64,000 nucleotides of DNA, from contig CANQSV010000001.1 of the NCBI GenBank assembly GCA_947626605.1, forward strand, positions 140,664 through 204,663. Reading direction: 5' to 3'. This DNA comes from an uncultured Clostridia bacterium. GTDB taxonomy: Bacteria; Bacillota; Clostridia; TANB77; CAG-508. The notes under the pieces were generated by a model, which searched no databases, was not told where the DNA came from, and saw only the letters and a program-made list of their open reading frames with translations. The position numbers and the translations under genes were made by a program. This document shows, piece by piece, positions 8,386 to 18,119 of this stretch (position 1 is the first letter of the stretch; each line of letters opens with the position of its first letter).

Positions 8386-10384
8386 TTACTCCTCTGTATC
8401 ATCTGTTATTAATGGTCCAAACAATTCATCAAACTTTGCTTCTAACTCTTTTTGTAAATCAAAATCTATCTCTTCTTGTGTTTTCTCTGGTTGTGGTGAA
8501 GATTGAGGCTTACTTTCCTGTTTTATTTTTTCAATAGGCTTACTCTCAGCTTTAACAGGTTCTGGTTCATCATTAAACAAATCATCTAAAGATTCTATAT
8601 TTAAGTTGTTAGCTTTATTCTTTCCTTCATCTTCTGGTTTATATGGATTATATGGATTATACTTTCTCCATACTCCTCTATCAATTTCACCAATATCATT
8701 ATGGCTTATTTCATTTGCCTTAAATTGTTTTACCATATTAGGTTTATTAAAGAAATAGAATTTCTTTTCTTTTATTGGTTTTAAACCTTTTACAAAAATT
8801 ATGCAATAATCTGGATCTAATCTTCTTAACTCATCTGGTGTCATTAGTGCCCTTGCCATAATTTGATCAGATAAACTCTTACCAGAACGTTGATTATCTT
8901 TATCTCTACTATATGATATACTATCTCTTGATATTGTTTTTTCTCCAAGTGCTTTTGAGAAATATTCAACTGTTTTTTGAGAGTTACTTCCTAAAAACAC
9001 GTGTGTGTCACAGTTACCAATAATTGTTTCATATGATTTTTCATATACAGCCTCTAACTGATCTAAGTTTTGCAATATAACACTAAATGAAATCTTTCTA
9101 CTTCTTGATGTAGATATTTTTTTATCAAAATCTGGTATTTTTCCTATATTAGCAAACTCATCTAGTATGAAAAATGTTGGTACTTGTAGAGCTCCTCCAT
9201 TTAAATCTGCATAATCATATAATTGTTGAATCATCTGTGCAAAGAAAATTGTAAGTAAAAAATCATATGCTGTATGTGTATCTGATGAAATAACATATAA
9301 TGCTGTTTTCTTTTTACCTATTGATTCAAAATCTATTGTATCTGTAGAAGTTAATTCTGCAATATCTTTTGAATCAAACTTACCTAATTTTGATTGAAGT
9401 GTACTTAAAATTGATCCATAAGTCTTTTCTGGAGCAATTTCTATTGATTTATAATACATTCTAGCTGGATGGTCATAAGGTAATTGATTAATTAATTCTG
9501 TTAATAGATTTCCTCCGCCATTGGAATTAGCAGCTCTAACAAGTTCTGCACAACTTGCCAAATTTTGTTCCTCCGGTGGTCTTGTTGCTATTAAATAATA
9601 TATTAGTGCTTTTAATAGCATTTCTGCCATATCATCCCAATATGGATCAGAACCACCATCTCCTGTTTTTTGTCCTTTAACTATTGTATTTGCAATAACG
9701 TCAACATCTAATTCACTTGATATATGTAATAAAGGATTATATCCATCACTATATTGTGGATGTACTAAATTCAAGACTTTTATATCATATCCATTTTTCT
9801 TTAAATACCCTGCTGTTCTATCATAAATTTCTCCCTTAGGATCTGTAAATATGTATGAACCTAACATTTGAAAAGCATTAGGAAATGAATATGCTGTAGA
9901 TTTACCAGAACCTGAACCGTCCAACTATTAAAACATTTACGTTGCCTCTTTTATCAAGTGGAAGATAATTATTTTCAGCAAGTATTATACCTTTTTTATT
10001 ACTTAATACTTTATATTGCTCTCCTCCCTTTGACCAGTCACTAGAACCATGCTCTATATCTCTATATTCTGTTTTACCTGCATTTTTTATAGTTCCAATT
10101 ACTAGTACTACGATGTATGCAATTGAAAAGTAGCCTATTCCTTTTAAAGAACTTTCAATATATTCCTTAGAAAAACTCTGTTTTATTGCTTCTCCTAAAT
10201 TACTTGTTGCATTACCACATACCTCAAAAAATTTTTCAAAATCAAATCCTCCGTCTATTGTGGCAATTTTACAAGCACATGATAAAGGCATTATTAATGC
10301 TACAACAAGAAAAACCCATAGTACTATGTACACGGGCAACATTTTTTTCATCTTACCGATAAGCTCTTTTATTTTATAACTCAT
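8386..10384 (-). CDS. VirD4/TraG-like coupling ATPase, needs +1 frameshift at CGG in the P-loop
   Basis: Two ORFs (9902-10384 and 8386-9924) together encode one 665-residue protein if a single base, the C at 9919, is skipped. The first part has two N-terminal membrane segments (residues about 15-35 and 105-125) and ends VNVLIVG; the second begins GSGSGKST, so the junction splits the Walker A loop. The second part has the family motifs FTDPKGEIYD, PYWDDMAE, FILDEFANIGKIPDF and TSRSRKISFSVILQNLDQL. The codon at the break is CGG; skipping its C gives GGT, the Gly expected in VGGSGSGKS. Family members couple DNA or protein substrates to type IV secretion, but no relaxase or other Mpf gene is visible nearby. 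It may be a pseudogene, an error, or a programmed frameshift (see findings). Confidence 0.8.
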
Positions 10385-10440
10385 TTGTATTCACCTTCTA
10401 TAAGTAATTTCAAAATAACTTATAATATTAATAGTCTGTT

Positions 10441-10761
10441 TTATCTTGCTTCATTCTTATCCCTTGTTTCTGCTGGAACTCTATATGCATTTCTTTTTCT
10501 AGCATCTAATATATCTTCTGCTACATTATCTTTAATTTTTATTGTTTTTCCATTATAGTGTCTTGATAGTTTATTTTCATCATATTCTACATCATGAAAA
10601 TGTACTATCCCTTCTTTACTCTCTTCAAAATTAAGATGAGATTCTCCATTTGCAATAACATTTAATTTATTTGCTTGTTCTTTTCCTTTTTCGCTTACAG
10701 AAACATTTGTACATCTAACCTCAACTAATTTCTTCCTACCATCACATGCTGTTTCCATCAT
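10441..10761 (-). CDS. Unknown 106-residue protein
   Basis: I do not recognise this protein. It is small, soluble and charged, with no signal peptide or membrane segment. GGAGGGA (10766-10772) lies just before the ATG of MMETACDG. It lies 56 bp before the VirD4-like gene and 21 bp after the next unknown gene, in one direction, so the three probably form an operon. Its function may relate to that ATPase, but this rests on position only. Confidence 0.6.
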   Translation of the reverse strand: MMETACDGRKKLVEVRCTNVSVSEKGKEQANKLNVIANGESHLNFEESKEGIVHFHDVEYDENKLSRHYNGKTIKIKDNVAEDILDARKRNAYRVPAETRDKNEAR

Positions 10762-10782
10762 ATCCCTCCTAAATTATATTCT

Positions 10783-11355
10783 CTATTGTTTTGGATCTGA
10801 AATTTCAAATGCAAAATAAGATTTATAAGGTTTCAATTTGCATTTTCCCTTTACTTCATTTGTTTTTTCATCAAAGTATAATACTGGTTTTACCTCTTCT
10901 GTTGTTTCAGGATCTATAATTGATATTGGTCTTTTAAAATTTGGTGTATACATAAATTCTTTGTACTCTGTTTGTTCAGAATATAATGTATCAAATTTTA
11001 AAGGCATTGGCTTTTTTGATATTGTTATTTTGTCATTTTCTAATAAAGCCATATTTACAACTACTTTTTCCTTGCTAAAAGAAAGAATTAATAGTTGATC
11101 ATAATCTGTTGAAGGATTGTCAACAAAGAAAGTTTTTCTAGTTCCTTTTTCTCTGATTTCTTCGATGTAATCTAATCTCTCTACTGTGTATTTTGGCCAT
11201 TCATTTAAATATTCCTTTGCTGTTCTATTTATTTGATAAATTACTGTATTTATTTCTTTTGGATCTGTTATGCTAAAGTGTTTACCTTGCCAACTCTCCA
11301 TTACTAAACACCCCTTTTCCCATGTTATAAGCATAGTTTTATCTTCAGTACTCAC
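10783..11355 (-). CDS. Unknown 190-residue protein
   Basis: I do not recognise this protein. It looks soluble, with alternating beta-type segments and no Cys cluster, membrane segment or signal peptide. The track start (MSTEDKTM) is preceded by a poor ribosome binding site, and a second in-frame Met at residue 8 is an alternative. It is first of a putative three-gene operon with the 106-residue protein and the VirD4-like ATPase. Confidence 0.6.
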   Translation of the reverse strand: MSTEDKTMLITWEKGCLVMESWQGKHFSITDPKEINTVIYQINRTAKEYLNEWPKYTVERLDYIEEIREKGTRKTFFVDNPSTDYDQLLILSFSKEKVVVNMALLENDKITISKKPMPLKFDTLYSEQTEYKEFMYTPNFKRPISIIDPETTEEVKPVLYFDEKTNEVKGKCKLKPYKSYFAFEISDPKQ

Positions 11356-11417
11356 TATGCTTAATTATATACTTTTTCCGGCTTTTTGTCAACCATTTTT
11401 GTTAATTATGTAAATTA

Positions 11418-12323
11418 TTAGTCTCTATGATTAAAATTCGATATTGCTCTAATTTTTTCTATTTGTTCTTGCTCCTCTGTTGTTACTTTCTTAGGTATTA
11501 CTATTTCTGTATTGACAATCAAATTACCTCTCGTTCCATCTCCTTTCTTGTAACCTTTACCTTTTATTTCTATCTTATCTCCATATTGAACTCCCTTAGG
11601 AATTTTTATTGAAATATTTTCATCTATAATAGTCAAATTTACTCTGGTTCCTAATATTGCATCCCAAGGCGTTATATAAACATTAGTATATAGATCATCT
11701 TCTTTAAGTTTTAATTCTTTTGAGTTCTCTATTTTTATTTTAATTATTAAATCTCCATTTTCTCCACCATTTTTACTCTTGTTTCCTAAACCTGATAATT
11801 TGATTTTTTCATTATTTTTTATTCCTTCTGGAACCTTAAAAGAAAATGTTTTAAATTTTCCTTTTTCATCTTTTAAAGAAATTTTCTTTGATTTTCCATA
11901 ATATCCATCTTCAATAGATATTTCAATACTTGTCTCTATATTCTTTCCTTTTAAAGCTTTTTTATTTGCACTTTTTATTTTTAGTATATTCTCACTATTA
12001 TTTATATCATCTACATTGCCAAAAATCATATTAAACAATTCTTTAGATAATGCTTCTCTTTCTTTTTTATTGGCTTTATATGTTCCGCTTCTTCGTTTTA
12101 TTTTTGAATTCCAAACTCTATCATATTTCTTTTTAGTATCAGCATTTGATAAAACTCTATAAGCTTCATTTATATCCTTAAAACGTTCTTCTGTGTTTCT
12201 CTTTCCAACATTACTATCGGGATGATATTTTTTTGCTTGTTCCCTATAAGCATTTTTTATTTTATTGGGCTCTACTTTTGGTCCATCTAAATTCAATATT
12301 TTATAGTAATCTTTTATAATCAT
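11418..12323 (-). CDS. DnaJ/CbpA-like J-domain co-chaperone
   Basis: A 301-residue J-domain protein. The J-domain covers residues 1 to about 70 with the HPD tripeptide (KYHPDSN), and it is followed by two substrate-binding beta domains (KVPEGIKNNEKIKLSGLGNKS, TIIDENISIKIPKGVQYG). The Cys-rich zinc finger of classical DnaJ is missing, as in CbpA. It should stimulate a DnaK-type Hsp70. GGAGGATG sits before the ATG. It is not next to dnaK or grpE here, so it is probably a secondary J-protein. Confidence 0.85.
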   Translation of the reverse strand: MIIKDYYKILNLDGPKVEPNKIKNAYREQAKKYHPDSNVGKRNTEERFKDINEAYRVLSNADTKKKYDRVWNSKIKRRSGTYKANKKEREALSKELFNMIFGNVDDINNSENILKIKSANKKALKGKNIETSIEISIEDGYYGKSKKISLKDEKGKFKTFSFKVPEGIKNNEKIKLSGLGNKSKNGGENGDLIIKIKIENSKELKLKEDDLYTNVYITPWDAILGTRVNLTIIDENISIKIPKGVQYGDKIEIKGKGYKKGDGTRGNLIVNTEIVIPKKVTTEEQEQIEKIRAISNFNHRD

Positions 12324-12429
12324 TTAAACATCCTCCATCTTCATGGTAGCCTCATTATATCATGAAGATTTTTTTAAGTCTATCAAAATTATATATTTTA
12401 TTTATAAATAATTTTTTATTCTATTCAAA

Positions 12430-12461
12430 ACGAGCTATTGATTTAAAACTCAATAGCTCGT
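12430..12461. terminator. Terminator after the Spo0E-like gene
   Basis: ACGAGCTATTGA and TCAATAGCTCGT form a perfect 12-bp stem with an 8-nt loop. T-rich sequence follows on both strands (TTTG on the minus strand, TTTATTTT on the plus strand). It separates the Spo0E-like gene from the DnaJ-like gene. Confidence 0.75.
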
Positions 12462-12500
12462 TTATTTTAGTAACAGTAGAGTAAGAAATTCTTAGATTAT

Positions 12501-12656
12501 TTAATTCTCTTTCACCTTACCATCTTTATTTATTTTATAATATTGGGCAATTAATTCATCTAACTCTACACTTAACTTATAAATTGTTTCATAGTCATCT
12601 CCATTTTCTATACTTTGATTAAGTTTGTCACGTTTTTCACAAATCTTCTCATCCAT
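12501..12656 (-). CDS. Spo0E-like aspartyl-phosphate phosphatase
   Basis: A 51-residue ORF missed by the track. The signature LSVELDELIAQYY matches the Spo0E family motif SxELDxLIxxYY. These small helical-hairpin proteins dephosphorylate Spo0A~P and delay sporulation. GGAGAG lies 10 nt before the ATG, a promoter (TTGACG-17-TATTTT) lies upstream, and a terminator follows, so it is a monocistronic unit. It fits the other sporulation genes of the window. Confidence 0.85.
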   Translation of the reverse strand: MDEKICEKRDKLNQSIENGDDYETIYKLSVELDELIAQYYKINKDGKVKEN

Positions 12657-12704
12657 AATTTCTTCACTCTCCTTATTTTACAAATATCTCTTTGCTATAC
12701 TTAT

Positions 12705-12733
12705 AAAATACCATATTTTTACATTTGCGTCAA
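12705..12733 (-). promoter_or_regulatory. Promoter of the Spo0E-like gene
   Basis: Minus-strand TTGACG and TATTTT are spaced 17 nt, with the start expected about 45 bp before the ATG. Confidence 0.5.
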
Positions 12734-12776
12734 TAATACAAATATATTTTTATATGCCTAAAACCGTGATTTTTTA

Positions 12777-13541
12777 TCATTTTTTAACACTTTCTTGTTC
12801 TTTACATGTTTTTCGTATACTTTGTGACAAAATCCCACAGAAAATGATAAACAAAATTAAAGACAAAATTTGTGAAATTCTAATATTATATAACATCAAA
12901 CTATCAATTCTTATCCCTTCTATAAAAAATCTAGCAAAAGAATATAAAATAATGTATATATATGTTATTTCTCCGCTAAATTTTCTGTTTTTACTGATTT
13001 TTGTCAAAATTAAAAATATTATAAAAGTACATATAGATTCATATAAAAATGTTGGATGAACTTTTTTATATATTCCATTTTCAAAAACTGTTATTGCCCA
13101 TGGCAAATTTGTTTCTGTTCCGTATGCTTCGCCATTTATAAAATTTCCCCATCTTCCTATTGACTGCCCTATTGCTAAGACTGGAACAATATAATCTAAT
13201 ATATCGAGAAATTTTATTTTTTTAATTTTAGAAATTATATATATACTTATTGCTCCCGTAATTATTGCACCATATATTGCTAAGCCACCATTTCTAAAAT
13301 TTAATATCTCTTGTGGATTTTCCAAGTAAAAATCAAGCTCAAATAAAATATAATAAATTCTTGCACCTATTATAGAAATTGGCAAAGTTATAATAAACAT
13401 ATCTAAGCAATCATCAAATTTTATATTAAATCTGCCATTTTGAATTTTTAAAATTATTAAACCAATTATAAATGCTGTAGTTAGTATAACCGCATACCAA
13501 TATATATCTATGCCAAATAAATTGAATGCTACTCTTTTCAT
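12777..13541 (-). CDS. lgt: Prolipoprotein diacylglyceryl transferase
   Basis: A 254-residue polytopic membrane enzyme that transfers diacylglycerol from phosphatidylglycerol to the lipobox Cys of prolipoproteins. The Lgt signature IGRWGNFINGEAYG is present, as is RNGGLAIYGA and the C-terminal RFFIEGIRID. Seven hydrophobic segments are visible. It may serve the lipoprotein at 29-31.6 kb, among others. It lies downstream of the M16 peptidase pair, 31 bp away, in the same direction. Confidence 0.95.
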   Translation of the reverse strand: MKRVAFNLFGIDIYWYAVILTTAFIIGLIILKIQNGRFNIKFDDCLDMFIITLPISIIGARIYYILFELDFYLENPQEILNFRNGGLAIYGAIITGAISIYIISKIKKIKFLDILDYIVPVLAIGQSIGRWGNFINGEAYGTETNLPWAITVFENGIYKKVHPTFLYESICTFIIFLILTKISKNRKFSGEITYIYIILYSFARFFIEGIRIDSLMLYNIRISQILSLILFIIFCGILSQSIRKTCKEQESVKK

Positions 13542-13572
13542 TATTTAATATTTGCTCCTTATAATAATCTAT

Positions 13573-14847
13573 TTATTTTCCATTTATAATTGAAAACACC
13601 ATATTATCTTCTCTAAAAATATCTTCTAAAACTTGTTTTGCATAATCAAGTGTAATTAAATTATAACTTTCCAAATAGTCAAAACTATTAATTCCTTTAA
13701 AAGAATCTGATAAAATCATTCTAGCAATGCTTCCTGGATCATTATATTCTACTACGTATCCACCATATATTTTTTTCTTTATTCTATTAAAATGACTATC
13801 ATCTAAACCATCTTTCTTCATTTTCTTAATCTGCTCTTTTATCTCTTCAATTACTTTTTTAGGATCTTTTGATTGTCCTGATATTAGAACATGTGCATAT
13901 TTTTTTGAAAATTCATAATCCAAATCTGGAGTTGATAATATTAGCCCTTCTTCATACATTTTTTTATACAAATCAGAACTTGAACCTAATAACATATCTA
14001 ATATAACTTCTATTGTTATATGTTTTTTTACCATATTTTCATCATTATCTACTTTGTCTTTGAACCCAATCATAAATAACGGATTACTAACATCCATTGT
14101 TACTTCTATATTCTTTTTATCTATTTCTTGAGGTTCTTCTTCATAAATTCTTTTAATTTCTGCTTGTTTATCTTTTTCTACTAATCTTTTTTTGACCTCT
14201 TCCAAAATTTTCTCTGGTATAAAATCCCCACATATAACCATTGTCATATTAGAAGGATTATAAAAAGTATTATAACATGAATATAAAGTTTCTTTATCTA
14301 TCTCAGCAATAGATTCTACAGTTCCTGCAATATCTATTTTTATTGGATTAACTTTATATAAGCACCTCATCGTATTCATATATAATTGCCAACCTGGATG
14401 ATCATCATACATTTTTATTTCCTGACCTATTATTCCTTTTTCCTTTTCAACATTTTCATCAGTAAAATAAGGATGTTGTACATAATCCATAAGTTCATCT
14501 AAAGCTTCATAAAAATTATCTGTTGCCTCAAAAAGATATGCTGTATGGTCATTAGTAGTATAAGCATTAGCATCAACCCCTAGTGCTGATAAAGTATCTA
14601 AACTATTTACACCACTTTCTTGTTCAAACATTTTGTGCTCTAAAAAATGTGCAACTCCATCTGGAATAGTAATTTCGTTTCCAGTTTTAGGTTCAATAAA
14701 ATGATTATCTATAGATCCAAAATTTGTTCCCCATATTACATATTTTTTTTGTAAATTATTTTTAGGAACAATTATAACTGTTAAGCCATTTTCTAATTTC
14801 TCTATATACATCTTCTCTTTAACTTTTAAATTTTCTATTACTTGCAT
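13573..14847 (-). CDS. M16 family zinc peptidase, catalytic subunit (YmfH-like)
   Basis: A 424-residue M16 peptidase with the inverted zinc motif HFLEH (VAHFLEHKMFEQ near residue 67) and a downstream Glu in the EKGIIGQEIKMYDDHPGW region. It pairs with the inactive homologue encoded 20 bp upstream (14868-16142), like YmfH with YmfF. The likely role is peptide processing or degradation. Confidence 0.88.
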   Translation of the reverse strand: MQVIENLKVKEKMYIEKLENGLTVIIVPKNNLQKKYVIWGTNFGSIDNHFIEPKTGNEITIPDGVAHFLEHKMFEQESGVNSLDTLSALGVDANAYTTNDHTAYLFEATDNFYEALDELMDYVQHPYFTDENVEKEKGIIGQEIKMYDDHPGWQLYMNTMRCLYKVNPIKIDIAGTVESIAEIDKETLYSCYNTFYNPSNMTMVICGDFIPEKILEEVKKRLVEKDKQAEIKRIYEEEPQEIDKKNIEVTMDVSNPLFMIGFKDKVDNDENMVKKHITIEVILDMLLGSSSDLYKKMYEEGLILSTPDLDYEFSKKYAHVLISGQSKDPKKVIEEIKEQIKKMKKDGLDDSHFNRIKKKIYGGYVVEYNDPGSIARMILSDSFKGINSFDYLESYNLITLDYAKQVLEDIFREDNMVFSIINGK

Positions 14848-14867
14848 TTAAATTTCTCCTTTATATA

Positions 14868-16142
14868 TTAATTATTTGTAAGGAAATATATTGTATTAAT
14901 ATTTATTGCATTAGCAAAATCTATTATTTCCTCTTTAGTAACATTATTAATTTTATTCTCATATTCTTCAAAATCAACATTAGTATTAGCTAACTCCTGC
15001 CCTAAATAATATGTTATCTCTGTATCTTGTTCATCTGGAATAAATTTAATTGTAGATAAAATATTTGTCTTTGCATTTTTAATATTTTCATCAGAGAAAT
15101 TCCCTTTTTTCATATCTTCTAATTGTTCTTTAATAACATTAACAGCTTTCTCATAATTTTCTATTTCAATTCCACATTTTATAAAAATATTATTCTTAGG
15201 TTTTAAATAAACCGAACCTGCCGTATACGCTAAGCTTTCCTTTTCCCTAACATTTTGGAATAATTTAGACATTGGATTGCCACCTAATATAGAATTATAT
15301 ACTGATGCTATATATCTCAAATTATCTCTTTTTTTAGTTATATCTAATCCTATCACTAATTTTCCCTGAGTTATATCCATACTTTCAGAAACCACTTCGG
15401 TATTTTCTTTATTATCTTTTTGTTCACTATCAGCATTGTTTACTAAATATTCTGGTTCTCTTTCATTTAAAAAATCTAATTGTTTTGTTATTTCTTCCTT
15501 AACATTCTCTTCTACTTGACCTGATACAAAAAAATCTATTTTACATTTAGATATAAGATTTTTATAATATTCATATAAATCTTTTGATTGTATTTTTTCC
15601 AAACTTTCTATATCACCATATTTATATAAACCGTATGGTTTATCTTTATACATTATTTCCACACATCTATCCATAGCATATTGTGCCTTGTTATCTTTTT
15701 TTCCTTCTATAATCTGTTTTAGATTCTCTTTTTCAGATTGAACATACTCATCATTAAAAGAATTGTTTTCTTCTAATGGTTTAAACACAATTTCTATTAA
15801 TTTTTCTATGCCTTTTTTTAATAACTCCTCTTTTTGTGGAAGAAAATCATCACTAATTGCTTCTAAATAAAATTTCATTACTTGATTATCGCCCGTTTTT
15901 TCAATACCGCAATTAAAACTTGCACCATACATTTCTTCTAATTCTTTACTGATTGCTTCTTGAGTTGGCATATTTTCAGAACCTCTTCTTAAAACTGCAG
16001 GTATTAAAGCATTCTTTGTCACATTATCTTTATTTAAAGGTGTTGTTAAAAATACAGCTAATAAATTAGTTTTGAATTTTTCTGTATTTATAATATGCAA
16101 CTTTATTCCCTTTTTTATTTCTACAACATTATGATTCATCAT
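14868..16142 (-). CDS. M16 family peptidase homologue, non-catalytic partner (YmfF-like)
   Basis: A 424-residue M16-fold protein. The position of the HxxEH motif reads RRGSENMPT, so the zinc ligands are absent. It keeps the C-terminal features of the family (REKESLAYTAGSVYLKPKNN). It is the first gene of the pair and is followed by the active subunit, then lgt. A heterodimer of one active and one inactive subunit is the known arrangement in this family. Confidence 0.85.
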   Translation of the reverse strand: MMNHNVVEIKKGIKLHIINTEKFKTNLLAVFLTTPLNKDNVTKNALIPAVLRRGSENMPTQEAISKELEEMYGASFNCGIEKTGDNQVMKFYLEAISDDFLPQKEELLKKGIEKLIEIVFKPLEENNSFNDEYVQSEKENLKQIIEGKKDNKAQYAMDRCVEIMYKDKPYGLYKYGDIESLEKIQSKDLYEYYKNLISKCKIDFFVSGQVEENVKEEITKQLDFLNEREPEYLVNNADSEQKDNKENTEVVSESMDITQGKLVIGLDITKKRDNLRYIASVYNSILGGNPMSKLFQNVREKESLAYTAGSVYLKPKNNIFIKCGIEIENYEKAVNVIKEQLEDMKKGNFSDENIKNAKTNILSTIKFIPDEQDTEITYYLGQELANTNVDFEEYENKINNVTKEEIIDFANAININTIYFLTNN

Positions 16143-16254
16143 TACCTCCTATAAATTTATATATATATTATAGTATAATACTTTTTGGAAAATATATACA
16201 AGAGGGAAAAAGTAATTTGTAAAATAAACATTTCTATAGTTTATTAGATTATAT

Positions 16255-16354
16255 GATTTTCTATGTTTTTTTCGTAGCGAGCTTGTGTGGGGACCGACTG
16301 CATAATGATAACATTATGCAGTTGGGACGAGCGAGAAAAAAAGCATAGAAAATC
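16255..16354. repeat. Structured hairpin element with conserved internal loop, copy 1
   Basis: Outer stem GATTTTCTATG/CATAGAAAATC, an asymmetric internal region CGTAGCGAGCTTGTGTGGGGACC opposite GGGACGAGCGAG, and an apical perfect 11-bp hairpin ACTGCATAATG/CATTATGCAGT. A second copy at 31833-31969 has the same outer stem and internal region but a different apical hairpin. The ORF 16244-16432 in the track is a chance reading of it. Confidence 0.7.
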
Positions 16355-16366
16355 AAGATTATATAT

Positions 16367-16403
16367 AAAAAAGCGAAATAGAAGACCATATCTTCTACTT
16401 CGC
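16367..16403 (-). terminator. Terminator after the SASP gene
   Basis: On the minus strand GCGAAGTAGAAGA pairs with TCTTCTATTTCGC (one mismatch or wobble) and is followed by six T. It begins about 10 bp after the SASP stop codon. Confidence 0.8.
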
Positions 16404-16412
16404 ATTTTTAAT

Positions 16413-16580
16413 CTACACTTTTCTATTTGCAATCTCTATTGCTTTTGAAACTATATTACCACATGTTTTTGCGGATACATTTCCCCAACCGCCATCTCTT
16501 TTTACAGTTTCATACACACCTAATTCCTTTGCAATTTCCATTTTCAAGTTTTCTGACATTAAACCTTTTGAATTTGCCAT
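16413..16580 (-). CDS. Alpha/beta-type small acid-soluble spore protein
   Basis: A 55-residue ORF missed by the track: MSENLKMEIAKELGVYETV, then GGWGNVSAKTCGNIV and a C-terminal KAIEIANRK. This is the clostridial variant of the alpha/beta SASP family, which coats spore DNA and protects it from UV and heat. The GWG and CGN motifs are as in clostridial homologues. GGAGGG lies just before the ATG. A terminator follows. It should be made late in the forespore under sigma-G, although I cannot assign the promoter with confidence. Confidence 0.9.
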   Translation of the reverse strand: MANSKGLMSENLKMEIAKELGVYETVKRDGGWGNVSAKTCGNIVSKAIEIANRKV

Positions 16581-16678
16581 AATAACCCTCCTATTGAAGA
16601 AGAAAATTATCTTCTTACAATCTTATTATTTGCATAGAATCGTTTTTTATTACGGCAATTTTTAGAAATTAACATCCC

Positions 16679-18070
16679 TTACATTGTTAGCGTTCCATTC
16701 GGTGTATCTATAATAACAAGTATATCTTGTTCCTTGCCATTTTCCGCATTTATATATATTAGAAAATCATTTCCTTTTATTCTTCCTTTAAATTCCCAAC
16801 ATAACACTTCCGTTTTATACTCTGTTGGAATTATTGCTAATTTTTCACTAGAAATTTTTAATTTATCATTTAAATTCTTTTTCGCCTCTTCCTTTGTTAT
16901 TTTTGGATTTTCGATTTTTCGTTTTTCATGAGAATTTAAATATCCTGTTGTTTCCATTCCCAGAACTTCTCCACTATCTAAAGCAATTTTCAATTTTATT
17001 AAATCTGGATAAATAATAACATCATCTTGATTATAAGCATAATTCACTGTTAGTATTCCATTTTGTTTCATATAATATGTTTCCTTCATATTATTAAAAC
17101 CTTTATCTTTTAAGAAATCCAAACCTATTTTGTTAGCTTCTTCCATATTTATAAGTTCTTCGCCAATTTCTCTATTATAATTCATATACACAATATGACC
17201 ACCTTTTTTAGAAATTGCCATTGATGCATAATTGTTATCATCACCATTTTTCATCTTAATAGAAAAATTATATGATGGAATATTTCCATTTTCAGAAAAA
17301 CCATTAGAATTTATTTCATCAAAATTTTCTTTTCCAAAAAAATTCTCTACTATTTTTCTTGCTTCTTCTTCACTTATATCCGAACCTGTTAATCCCTTTC
17401 TCTTTGGATTAGTTAGATGTTCCGAAAATGCACCATCATATATAAGACCCGCATACTCGTGAAAATTCTCTTCTATATTGCTAAAACTCTGTGAAGATAA
17501 ATTACTTACTTCTTGAGCAAATGCTACATTCCCTTTTTTATCTAATTCTCCCCAACTAATATTTCCTTCATTTATATCATTTGATAATTGATTTAATGTA
17601 TTTTTTAATTCAACACTATAATCATGTAATTCTTCTAAATTCTCTAAATCTTCTTGTTTTAATTTTTCATCATTAATATTTTTATTTGCTAAAGAATAAC
17701 TGTACTCACTAACTTGATTCAAAAATTTTTGTGCATTAGAAAGCCCTTCTACATTTATAGGAAGTTGAGCTAAATATGTTGATGCTAAATTTGAATCTCT
17801 CCATACATTCATCAACGTTTCTGCTCCATGTTCTGGTGTTGTTGAAATCAAAGATTTTGCTAAATACACCTCTACTTCCTCTATATAGTTTACCAATTCA
17901 TAAAAAGCATAATTATATGCATTTTCGGAAACTTGTCTATATTGCCTTTGTTTTTTATAAATATATAATCCCATTATAGCTATAATAATTATTGCAACAA
18001 TTATTATGCTTAGCATATGTCTGTCTTTTAGTCTTTCTTTCCAATCGTAAATTTTTTCTTTAACACTCAT
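16679..18070 (-). CDS. ypeB: Germination protein YpeB
   Basis: A 463-residue protein with one N-terminal membrane segment (MLSIIIVAIIIIAIMGLYIY) and a YpeB N-terminal helical region, followed by PepSY-like repeats (GSDISEEEARKIVENFFG, NMEEANKIGLDFL, ITKEEAKKNLNDKL). YpeB is needed to stabilise and locate the cortex-lytic enzyme SleB in the spore. It lies 49 bp after sleB in the same direction, the standard sleB-ypeB operon. Confidence 0.93.
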   Translation of the reverse strand: MSVKEKIYDWKERLKDRHMLSIIIVAIIIIAIMGLYIYKKQRQYRQVSENAYNYAFYELVNYIEEVEVYLAKSLISTTPEHGAETLMNVWRDSNLASTYLAQLPINVEGLSNAQKFLNQVSEYSYSLANKNINDEKLKQEDLENLEELHDYSVELKNTLNQLSNDINEGNISWGELDKKGNVAFAQEVSNLSSQSFSNIEENFHEYAGLIYDGAFSEHLTNPKRKGLTGSDISEEEARKIVENFFGKENFDEINSNGFSENGNIPSYNFSIKMKNGDDNNYASMAISKKGGHIVYMNYNREIGEELINMEEANKIGLDFLKDKGFNNMKETYYMKQNGILTVNYAYNQDDVIIYPDLIKLKIALDSGEVLGMETTGYLNSHEKRKIENPKITKEEAKKNLNDKLKISSEKLAIIPTEYKTEVLCWEFKGRIKGNDFLIYINAENGKEQDILVIIDTPNGTLTM

Positions 18071-18119
18071 TTCAATTCCTTTCCAAAATTTAAAAACTTT
18101 TAAATCTTAATATCTTTAA

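Noticed and set aside
9902-9924. Plain pseudogene from a random frameshift
   Set aside because: Not excluded, but set aside because the rest of the gene is intact and the break lies at CGG exactly as in cwlD.
8386-12323. Integrated conjugative element
   Set aside because: A single VirD4-like gene without relaxase, integrase, att repeats or other transfer genes is not enough.
16244-16432. ORF of 62 residues
   Set aside because: It covers the structured hairpin element and a terminator and overlaps the end of the SASP gene; no ribosome binding site.
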